This document shows positions 1 through 5,249 of a stretch of DNA of 6,961 bases, in pieces. A program made the translations under genes and the position numbers. Under the pieces are notes generated by a model. That model had not been told where the DNA came from and did no database searches. It saw only the letters and a program-made list of their open reading frames with translations. Each line of letters starts with the position of its first letter. Position 1 is the first letter of the stretch. Source of the DNA: Pseudomonadota bacterium (GTDB taxonomy: Bacteria; Pseudomonadota; Gammaproteobacteria; Steroidobacterales; Steroidobacteraceae); contig JAJZLX010000269.1 in assembly GCA_021850555.1 (NCBI GenBank), positions 1 through 6,961 on the forward strand, written 5' to 3'.

Positions 1-921
1 CGTTGGGGCTGCCCGGCGCAGCAGGCCGCGCAGCGGCGGCGGCACGGCGCGCGCATCGCCGGTGAGCGTGAGCCGCCGCAGCGCCAGTCCGTGTGCGCGC
101 ATCAGCTTGCGTCCCTGGGGGCCGAGCAGGAACGCGATGAATGCCGCTGCGGCGCGCGGATGCGGCGCGTCTCGGACCAGCGCGATGGTATAGAGCGCCT
201 TGGGCGTGATCGCGGGCGGGAGCGTCACTGACGGGATGCCGGCCGCGGAGGTCTCCGTCGAGTAGAAGAAGCCGGCATCGAGCTGTCCGGACTGCAACCG
301 TCCCATCAGCGTCTCCTCGGGGAACACCTGGGCGGTATTCTCCGGCCCGCCGAGCACTCGCCGCAGCAGGCCCGGGATGTGGTAATACGCCTCGGCCCGC
401 CGCATCAGCTCGATCGTGAGAGCCCCCTTGGGATCGAGCTTGGGGTCGGTGCGGCCGATGCGCAGGCCCGGCCTCTGGAGCACGACGTACCAGGGCCGTG
501 AATGCCACAATGACGCGAAGCGGCTGTGCGGGTTGTACCCGATGACCAGCGGAGATTGCGCGAACGTGACGTACCAGCGCACCCAATCGCCGTGCTGCGC
601 ACCCATCAACCGCGCGTTCACCTGCGGCGCGGCGCTGAGGAACACGTCGGCCCGGCGCAGATGTCCGGCGATCTCGTTGGCCAGAAGTTTCGAGCCGCCG
701 GCATAGCCGCGGAAATGATCGCCGCTCGCGCGATCGAACGCTGGAGCGACCGATCCTTGCATCAGGTTGATCAGCGAGCCGGCGTAGAGCACCGCCACGT
801 TGCTGCCCGCACGCGCCGGCAGCAGCGCGCTCGAGCACCAGAGGAGCATGGCGGCCGCCGTTGCGAGGCGCAGCCGGGCGGGTGCCCCAGCGCGTCGACC
901 GAACAGGAGTGAAAGGATCAT
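1..921 (-). CDS. Secreted solute-binding protein, WtpA/ModA (tungstate/molybdate) type, C-terminus cut by window edge
   Basis: This gene reads leftwards from ATG at 921 and stays open for 307 codons to the window edge. The start is fixed because an in-frame stop (the pip stop, 936-934) lies five codons upstream; the next Met is residue 25 and would remove the basic N-region. Residues 1-38 look like a Sec signal peptide: Arg-rich start, hydrophobic core around 19-34, then ARA|GS cleavage, with no lipobox. The mature part has the marks of periplasmic oxyanion-binding proteins: YAGSL at 46-50, GGSKLLANEI at 75-84, ADVFLSA at 91-97, and GRTDPKLDPKGA at 156-167, which strongly recalls WtpA. LDAGFFYSTE (214-223) and FLLGPQGRKLM (264-274) follow. 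By family it would deliver tungstate, molybdate or a similar anion to an ABC permease, but no permease is visible. Phe replaces a Glu that I recall as a metal-oxyanion ligand in archaeal WtpA, so the ligand is uncertain. No good Shine-Dalgarno precedes it; translational coupling to pip is likely. Confidence 0.82.
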   Translation of the reverse strand, partial: MILSLLFGRRAGAPARLRLATAAAMLLWCSSALLPARAGSNVAVLYAGSLINLMQGSVAPAFDRASGDHFRGYAGGSKLLANEIAGHLRRADVFLSAAPQVNARLMGAQHGDWVRWYVTFAQSPLVIGYNPHSRFASLWHSRPWYVVLQRPGLRIGRTDPKLDPKGALTIELMRRAEAYYHIPGLLRRVLGGPENTAQVFPEETLMGRLQSGQLDAGFFYSTETSAAGIPSVTLPPAITPKALYTIALVRDAPHPRAAAAFIAFLLGPQGRKLMRAHGLALRRLTLTGDARAVPPPLRGLLRRAAPT

Positions 922-933
922 GAGCGATGCGCG

Positions 934-1911
934 CTATACGAACCGGTCGGTCGCGCTGACCAGCTCGTGCAGCGTGCCGCGCTCGAACGCCGAATGACCG
1001 GCGTCCGGCACGATCCGCAGCTGCGCCTCCGGCCAGGCGCGATGCAGGTCCCAGGCGCTGCGCATCGGGCACACGACATCATAGCGCCCTTGCACGATGA
1101 CGGCGGGGATGTGCCTGATGCGCTGCACGTCCGCAAGCAACTGCCCATCCATCTTGAAGAATCCCCGGTTTACGAAGAAGTGACATTCGATGCGCGCGAA
1201 GGCCTGCGCGTAGGCGTTCTTCTCGAACTTCGCGATGTAATCGACCGCCGTTCGCAGGTAGCTCGTGGCGCCTTCCCAGCTCGACCATGCCTGCGCGGCG
1301 CGGGCGCGCACCGCCGGGTCATCGCCGGTCAGCCGGGCGTAATAGGCGCGCATCATGTCGGTGCGCTCCTCGAGGGGGATCGGGTCGATGAAGCGTTCCC
1401 AGAGGTCCGGGTAGATCGCCGCGGCGCCCCCGGGGCTCTGGTAGAACCACTCCAGTTCCCAGCGGCGCAGCAGGAAAATGCCGCGCAGGACCAGCTCGGT
1501 GACGCGTGCCGGGTAGGTCTCGGCGTAGGCGAGGGCCAGCGTCGAGCCCCAGGAGCCGCCGAACACCAGCCAGCGATGGATGCCGAGGTGCTCGCGCAGC
1601 CGCTCGATGTCCTCGACCAGGTTCCATGTGGTGTTTTCCCTGAGCTCCGCGTGCGGGCGGCTCTTGCCGCAGCCGCGCTGATCGAACAACACGATCCGGT
1701 AGCGCCGGGGGTCGAAGAAGCGGCGCATCTTCGGATCGGTGCCGCCGCCCGGGCCGCCGTGCAGGAATACGGCGGGCTTGCCTGCGGGGTTGCCGCTCTC
1801 CTCGAAGTAGATCTCGTGCAGGTCCGATACCCGCAGCCGGCCGGTGCGGTAGGGCTTGAGCGGCGGGTACAGCCGGCGCACCGGTGCTCTGGAGTGCGAG
1901 GCGCTCATCAT
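934..1911 (-). CDS. pip: Proline iminopeptidase (prolyl aminopeptidase), peptidase family S33
   Basis: This 325-residue protein is predicted to remove N-terminal proline from peptides in the cytoplasm; no signal peptide is visible. It has the alpha/beta-hydrolase layout of bacterial Pip. The oxyanion-hole motif HGGPGGG is at 51-57, followed by FDQRGCGKS at 76-84. The nucleophile elbow GGSWGS at 118-123 carries Ser120. A helical cap domain spans about 145-260, with WEGATS near 213-218. The triad is completed by Asp278 in GRYD and His306 in DAGHS. Spacing of Ser, Asp and His matches the well-studied Xanthomonas/Serratia enzymes, and the length is close to their roughly 313-317 residues. ATG codons at 1911 and 1908 are both possible starts; neither has a strong Shine-Dalgarno. 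The gene is divergent from holA, and the solute-binding protein gene follows 12 bases after its TAG. That neighbour gives no obvious functional link. Broader substrate use by this enzyme cannot be excluded. Confidence 0.95.
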   Translation of the reverse strand: MMSASHSRAPVRRLYPPLKPYRTGRLRVSDLHEIYFEESGNPAGKPAVFLHGGPGGGTDPKMRRFFDPRRYRIVLFDQRGCGKSRPHAELRENTTWNLVEDIERLREHLGIHRWLVFGGSWGSTLALAYAETYPARVTELVLRGIFLLRRWELEWFYQSPGGAAAIYPDLWERFIDPIPLEERTDMMRAYYARLTGDDPAVRARAAQAWSSWEGATSYLRTAVDYIAKFEKNAYAQAFARIECHFFVNRGFFKMDGQLLADVQRIRHIPAVIVQGRYDVVCPMRSAWDLHRAWPEAQLRIVPDAGHSAFERGTLHELVSATDRFV

Positions 1912-1979
1912 GCCGGCAGCCTATCAGATCGGCGGCCCCGGGAGTGCGCCGGCCCTGCCGTGCCTGGCCGCGCGGCGCG

Positions 1980-1985
1980 GTTATA
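1980..1985 (-). promoter_or_regulatory. Candidate -10 element for pip (TATAAC), overlapping the holA -10
   Basis: Read on the minus strand, these bases are TATAAC, five of six matches to the sigma-70 -10 consensus. Transcription would start near 1973 and leave about 60 bases of leader before pip. I found no good -35 at 16-18 bases upstream (the area reads as GC-rich CCGCTG/TGCCGC). The assignment rests on the overlap with the plus-strand box and on the absence of any better candidate near pip. Confidence 0.3.
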
Positions 1986-1987
1986 AT
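1982..1987 (+). promoter_or_regulatory. Candidate -10 element (perfect TATAAT) for the holA operon
   Basis: A perfect TATAAT stands out in extremely GC-rich surroundings, 29 bases before the TTG of holA. A start of transcription near 1994 would leave a leader of only about 23 bases. The best -35 at 16-base spacing is GTGCCT at 1960-1965, only three of six matches, so the promoter would be weak or need an activator. It is the only plausible promoter seen ahead of the seven-gene plus-strand run. Confidence 0.5.
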
Positions 1988-1990
1988 CAT

Positions 1991-2006
1991 CGCTGTCGAA
2001 CCAGCG
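1991..2006 (+). other. Small inverted repeat in the holA leader
   Basis: CGCTG and CAGCG flank a six-base loop, giving a 5-bp stem between the -10 box and the TTG start. It could form in the holA leader RNA or be an operator half-site pair. Five base pairs are easily found by chance in such GC-rich DNA. Confidence 0.2.
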
Positions 2007-2016
2007 GCACGCGTGC

Positions 2017-3027
2017 TTGAAACTCACCTCAGATTCGCTCTCGGCCCACCTCGCCGAGAAGCTGTTACCGGCATACCTGGTTTCCGGGGACGAGCCTCTG
2101 CTCGTGGCGGAGGCCGCCGATGCGGTGCGCGCGCGCGCGCGCGCCGCGGGATTCACGGAGCGGGACGTGCATTTCATCGAGCGGGCCGCCGACTGGGAGG
2201 ACGTGCGCGCGGCGGCGGGGAATCTGTCGTTGTTCGGGGCGCGGCGGCTGCTCGAGGTGCGGCTCGGGAGTGCGCGGCCCGGGACAGGCGGCTCGGCTGT
2301 TCTCGTGGCGCTGCTCGAGCGCGCGGATCCCGACACGTTGCTGCTCATTCTGAGCCCGCGCCTCGACCGTGACGCGCAGTCGGCGCAGTGGGTCCGGGCG
2401 GTGGAAGCGCACGGCGCATGGCTCGCCGTGTGGCCGGTCGAACTCGGCAAGCTCGTGGCCTGGCTGCGCGCACGCAGCCGGCGGCTCGGTGTGAATCTCG
2501 CTCCGGAGGCGCTGCAACTGCTCGCCGAGCGGACCGAGGGCAACCTGCTCGCCGCCGATCAGGAGCTGCGCAAGCTGGTGTTGCTCGGTGACCCGGCGTG
2601 CGGGGACGGCCGTGCGGTGCGCGCGGGGTTCGCCGACAGTGCGCGATTCGACGTCTTCCGGCTTTCCGAGGCCGCGCTCGCCGGCGAGTCGGCGCGCGCT
2701 CTGCGCGTGCTCGCGGGACTGCGCTCCGAGGGCACCGAGCCGACACTCGTGCTGTGGGCCTTGATCAAGGCATTGCGGGATCTCGGCGCCGCGGTGCTGG
2801 CCCGGCCCGGCGCCGCGGGCGGCAGGCGGCGCTCCAGTGCGGCGCTCGAGGCGGCCGTTGGCCGCTGCGCGCGCCTGTCCTTTGCGAGCCTGATGCTGCG
2901 CGCGGCGCGCGCGGACCGCATGATCAAGGGTCGACTGCGCGGCGATCCCTGGGACGAGATGGCGTTGCTCGCGGCCGAACTGTGCGCGCAGCCGGCGTTG
3001 CCCACGCCCCAATCCATGTTCAAATAG
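2017..3027 (+). CDS. holA: DNA polymerase III, delta subunit (clamp loader)
   Basis: This 336-residue protein (E. coli HolA has 343) is the delta subunit of the clamp loader, which opens the beta clamp so that the loader can place it on primed DNA. The N-terminal LPAYLVSGDEPLLVAEAADA (about 18-37) matches the delta opening. NLSLF at 69-73 places Leu72 and Phe73 on the pair used by E. coli delta (Leu73, Phe74) to wedge into beta. EGNLLAADQELRKL (174-187) and the C-terminal collar helices, beginning around FDVFRLSEAAL (211-221) with LRSEGTEPTLVLWALIKALR (235-254), are typical. The start is a TTG at 2017 giving MKLTSDSL; an in-frame TAA lies upstream at 1984-1986, and the only upstream alternative is CTG at 1993. 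There is no clear Shine-Dalgarno, so translation may be weak, fitting a low-copy replisome part. lptE, the usual upstream neighbour, is absent; pip is divergent instead. nadD follows after 43 bases. Confidence 0.93.
   Translation: MKLTSDSLSAHLAEKLLPAYLVSGDEPLLVAEAADAVRARARAAGFTERDVHFIERAADWEDVRAAAGNLSLFGARRLLEVRLGSARPGTGGSAVLVALLERADPDTLLLILSPRLDRDAQSAQWVRAVEAHGAWLAVWPVELGKLVAWLRARSRRLGVNLAPEALQLLAERTEGNLLAADQELRKLVLLGDPACGDGRAVRAGFADSARFDVFRLSEAALAGESARALRVLAGLRSEGTEPTLVLWALIKALRDLGAAVLARPGAAGGRRRSSAALEAAVGRCARLSFASLMLRAARADRMIKGRLRGDPWDEMALLAAELCAQPALPTPQSMFK
2127..2144 (+). repeat. (GC)9 dinucleotide run inside holA
   Basis: Nine uninterrupted GC repeats encode the alternating Arg-Ala stretch at residues 38-43 of the delta subunit. 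Such a run can adopt Z-DNA and is prone to slippage. A slip of one unit would frameshift holA, which is probably essential, so selection should hold its length. Confidence 0.8.
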
Positions 3028-3070
3028 CGCCCGAATCGCCGTGCCGCGCACGGCCAGATGCACGGACATC

Positions 3071-3712
3071 ATGCAGCCCATCGGTGTTTTCGGCGGAACG
3101 TTCGACCCTGTTCACTACGGCCATCTGCGCACGGCGTTCGAGCTGTGGCAGCTGCTGCACCTGGCGGAAGTGCGCTTTGTCCCCACGGGCAACCCGCCGC
3201 ATCGCGATCAGCCGCTCGCCAGCGCCGAGTTGCGGCTGCGCATGGTGCGGGCCGCCGTCGCCGGCCAGCCGGCCTTCTCGGTCGATGACCGGGAGATCCG
3301 CCGCAGCGGAGTGTCCTACTCGGTCGACACGCTCGCGGAGCTGCGCGGGGAGTATCCCCGGCGCTCACTGTGCCTGCTGCTCGGCATGGACGCGTTTCTC
3401 GGACTGCCACACTGGCACCGCTGGCGGGAGCTGCTCGAGCTCGGGCACATCGTCGTGGCCCATCGTCCGGGCTGGAAGGTCCCGACCATGGGTCCGCTCG
3501 GCGAGGTGATGGTCGATCATGGCACCGGCTCGATCCGCGAGCTGCACGAGCGCAGCGCCGGGCGGATCTACGTGCACGCGGTGACGCAGCTGGAGATCTC
3601 CTCCACCGAGCTGCGCCAGCTGATCGTTTCGGGCCTCGACCCCCGCTACCTGGTGCCGGACGAAGTGCGGCGTATTCTGCTCGACAGCGAGTGCTATTCT
3701 AAGGACACATGA
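3071..3712 (+). CDS. nadD: Nicotinate-nucleotide adenylyltransferase
   Basis: NadD joins nicotinate mononucleotide and ATP to give deamido-NAD, the shared step of de novo and salvage NAD synthesis in the cytoplasm. From the ATG at 3071 the protein has 213 residues, the same as E. coli. It opens with the nucleotidyltransferase signature GGTFDPVHYGH (8-18; HYGH at 15-18 is the (T/H)xGH motif). SYSVDTL (82-88), GMDAF (105-109) and LPHWHRW (112-118) follow. ISSTELR (176-182) is the C-terminal ISSTxxR phosphate-binding motif. An in-frame GTG at 3041 would add ten residues ahead of the conserved N-terminus, so I prefer the ATG. Neither start has a strong Shine-Dalgarno. The last bases overlap the rsfS start by four (ATGA). 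The nadD-rsfS pairing is widely conserved in bacteria. Confidence 0.96.
   Translation: MQPIGVFGGTFDPVHYGHLRTAFELWQLLHLAEVRFVPTGNPPHRDQPLASAELRLRMVRAAVAGQPAFSVDDREIRRSGVSYSVDTLAELRGEYPRRSLCLLLGMDAFLGLPHWHRWRELLELGHIVVAHRPGWKVPTMGPLGEVMVDHGTGSIRELHERSAGRIYVHAVTQLEISSTELRQLIVSGLDPRYLVPDEVRRILLDSECYSKDT
3700..3705 (+). promoter_or_regulatory. Ribosome binding site of rsfS
   Basis: TAAGGA matches the anti-Shine-Dalgarno sequence and ends three bases before the rsfS ATG, inside the nadD end. It supports the upstream ATG, and so the long basic N-terminus, over a GTG at 3805. The spacing is on the short side. Confidence 0.6.
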
Positions 3713-4152
3713 CCACCCGCCCCGCCGCCCGCCGCGGCACGTCCTCCCGCTCCCGCTCCCGACCCAAGGGATCACCCAAGGGATCCGCAGCGCTGCTTCG
3801 CGTCGTGACAGCGGCGCTCGAAGACATGAAGGCCGTCAATGTCCAAGTGATCGACGTGCGCGGCCTGACCGACGTGGCCGATACGCTGATCATCGCGTCG
3901 GGCACCTCGGATCGTCACGTCCGCTCGATCGCCGAGCGGGTGATCGAGCAGGCCAAGGCGAGCGGCATGCGTCCGCTGGGCACGGAGGGCGAGCGCGAGG
4001 GAGAGTGGGTGCTGGTCGATTTGCAGGATATCGTCGTGCACGTGATGCTGCCGCGGATCCGCGAGTTTTATGCGCTCGAGCGGCTGTGGGAGCCCCCCGC
4101 GGGGGAGCCTGGATCGGTGCATGCGTCGGCGCAGGCGGCCGAGCGCACTTGA
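3709..4152 (+). CDS. rsfS: Ribosome silencing factor RsfS, with extended N- and C-termini
   Basis: RsfS (formerly YbeB, DUF143/Iojap family) binds protein uL14 of the large ribosomal subunit and blocks joining of the small subunit when nutrients are short. The family core runs from about residue 27 to 128: AALLRVVTAALEDMKA, DVADTLIIASGTSDRHVRSI (55-74), GTEGE (91-95), WVLVDLQDIVVHVM (100-113) and YALERLW (121-127). These align well with E. coli RsfS. The protein has 147 residues against about 105 in E. coli. The extra parts are a basic Ser/Arg/Pro/Lys head (1-26), built partly from short DNA repeats, and a loose tail of about 20 residues after LERLW. An alternative GTG at 3805 would cut into the first conserved helix, and TAAGGA precedes the ATG, so the head is probably translated. 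The start overlaps the nadD stop by four bases, which suggests coupled translation. rlmH follows after 24 bases. Confidence 0.93.
   Translation: MTTRPAARRGTSSRSRSRPKGSPKGSAALLRVVTAALEDMKAVNVQVIDVRGLTDVADTLIIASGTSDRHVRSIAERVIEQAKASGMRPLGTEGEREGEWVLVDLQDIVVHVMLPRIREFYALERLWEPPAGEPGSVHASAQAAERT
3744..3761 (+). repeat. Three tandem CTCCCG hexamers in the rsfS 5' end
   Basis: Three perfect copies of CTCCCG encode the Ser-Arg alternation at residues 13-18 of RsfS. Each unit is two codons, so gain or loss keeps the frame. Confidence 0.85.
3762..3785 (+). repeat. Perfect 12-bp tandem duplication in the rsfS 5' end
   Basis: ACCCAAGGGATC occurs twice back to back and encodes PKGS PKGS (residues 19-26). 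The unit is four codons, so the duplication is frame-neutral. It follows directly on the CTCCCG hexamers, making 42 bases of continuous short repeats just before the conserved core. Confidence 0.9.
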
Positions 4153-4176
4153 GCGGCGTTCGAGCAGGGTGAGCGG

Positions 4177-4647
4177 ATGCGCGTGCGGCTGCTGGCGGTC
4201 GGCACTCGTGCGCCGGCCTGGGTGCGCCAGGGCTATGACGACTATGCCCGCCGTCTCGGCCCGGGCCTGAAGCTGACACTCGTGCAGATCGAGCCCGGGC
4301 GGCGTGCCGCGGGCGGGGAGGTGCGCGCGGCGCTCGAGGCCGAAGGGCGCAGACTCCTCGCGGCCGTGCGGGACGGGGAGTTTCTGGTGGCCCTCGATGA
4401 GCACGGCACGCAAATGACCACGCCGAGATTTGCGGACTGGCTGGCCGAGCGGATGCGCGAGGGGCGTGACCTCGCGATCATGGTCGGCGGGCCGGACGGC
4501 TTTGCGCCGCAGGTGCGCGCCAGGGCCGATCTTCTGCTGTCGCTGTCGGCTCTGACCCTGCCGCATGCCCTGGTGCGCGTCGTGCTGGCCGAACAGCTCT
4601 ACCGAGCCCTTAGCATCCACGCCCATCACCCGTATCATCGGGCGTGA
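4177..4647 (+). CDS. rlmH: 23S rRNA (pseudouridine1915-N3)-methyltransferase
   Basis: RlmH is a SPOUT methyltransferase that uses S-adenosylmethionine to methylate N3 of pseudouridine 1915 in helix 69 of 23S rRNA, acting on assembled 70S ribosomes. The protein has 156 residues (E. coli 155) and matches along its whole length. It opens with MRVRLLAVGTRAPAW. The knot region has VGGPDGF (103-109; E. coli has PEG) and LSLSALTLPHALVRV (121-135), and the conserved C-terminal tail HPYHR is at 151-155. A Shine-Dalgarno-like AGGGTGA lies at 4166-4172, just ahead of the ATG. Its stop shares the final A with the maf ATG (TGATG). Placement after rsfS puts two ribosome-acting genes side by side, as in many bacteria. 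Confidence 0.97.
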   Translation: MRVRLLAVGTRAPAWVRQGYDDYARRLGPGLKLTLVQIEPGRRAAGGEVRAALEAEGRRLLAAVRDGEFLVALDEHGTQMTTPRFADWLAERMREGRDLAIMVGGPDGFAPQVRARADLLLSLSALTLPHALVRVVLAEQLYRALSIHAHHPYHRA

Positions 4648-5249
4648 TGAGCCTGGAACTTCCCGCCCCTGTGCTCTGCCTCGCGTCCGCCTCGCCGCGG
4701 CGGCGTGATCTGCTCTGGCAGATCGGTGTGCCGCACAAGGCGGTGGCGGCCGATCTCGACGAGCGGGCGCTGCCCGGGGAGTCGCCGCACGATTACGTGG
4801 AGCGGCTCGCGCTCGAGAAAGCGATGAGCGTGCGCAATCGCCGCGAGCGGCTGCCCGTGTTGGCCGCCGACACCGCCGTGGTGCTCGAGGGCACGATTTA
4901 CGGCAAACCGGTCGATCGGGCCGACGCGCTGGCCATGCTGGGCAGGCTCTCCGGGCGTGTCCATCAGGTCATTACGGCCGTGGCGCTCGCGACCGAGCGC
5001 AGCCTCGAGGTACGCCTCAGTGCCGCGTCGGTGCGCCTGCGGGAGCTGACTTTGGCGGAGCGGGAAGCCTATTGGCAGACCGGCGAGCCGCCCGGCAAGG
5101 CAGGCGGCTACGCCATCCAGGGGTTCGGTGCCGTGTTCGTCGAGTCGCTCTCGGGAAGCTACACGGCCGTGGTGGGCCTGCCGCTGGCCGAGACGGCCGA
5201 GTTGCTGCGCGCGGCGGGTCTTGCCTACTGGCAGGGACGCGGCGCGTGA
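4647..5249 (+). CDS. maf: Maf-like nucleoside triphosphate pyrophosphatase, YhdE (dTTP/UTP) type
   Basis: Maf proteins hydrolyse non-canonical or surplus nucleoside triphosphates to the monophosphate and pyrophosphate. This one, of 200 residues, follows E. coli YhdE rather than YceF. LASASPRRRDLL (12-23) is the signature loop, ADT (74-76) carries the likely catalytic Asp75, and GKP (86-88) gives the conserved Lys. GEPPGKAGGYAIQG (146-159) with Gln158 and GSYTAVVGLPL (170-180) are YhdE-type. By family it should act on dTTP, UTP and modified pyrimidine triphosphates. I place the start at ATG 4647, which overlaps the rlmH stop by one base. A GTG at 4644 just before it would give one more residue and cannot be excluded. 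Its own stop overlaps the rng GTG by four bases. The maf-rng pair is common in gammaproteobacteria, which suggests shared regulation rather than a shared reaction. Confidence 0.94.
   Translation: MSLELPAPVLCLASASPRRRDLLWQIGVPHKAVAADLDERALPGESPHDYVERLALEKAMSVRNRRERLPVLAADTAVVLEGTIYGKPVDRADALAMLGRLSGRVHQVITAVALATERSLEVRLSAASVRLRELTLAEREAYWQTGEPPGKAGGYAIQGFGAVFVESLSGSYTAVVGLPLAETAELLRAAGLAYWQGRGA

Noticed and set aside
967..1986. Open frame of about 339 codons on the plus strand opposite pip
   Set aside because: pip on the other strand has a full catalytic triad and the right length. The opposite frame is a shadow of high GC content.
3041..3070. GTG 3041 as the start of nadD
   Set aside because: The ten added residues precede a conserved N-terminus that begins naturally at ATG 3071, and no ribosome binding site supports the GTG.
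2065..3081. Open frame of about 338 codons on the minus strand opposite holA
   Set aside because: Composition is Arg/Ala/Gln-rich and shadow-like, while holA matches its family along its whole length.
4093..4106. GC palindrome in rsfS as a terminator
   Set aside because: It lies inside a coding region and has no following T-run. The downstream genes look co-transcribed.
3772..4638. Open frame of about 288 codons on the minus strand opposite rsfS and rlmH
   Set aside because: It spans two well-conserved genes and their junction and has no recognisable domain.
5072..5245. N-terminal extension of rng from ATG 5072
   Set aside because: The 58 extra residues overlap maf, are not RNase G-like, and the GTG at 5246 gives the family length and the family N-terminus.
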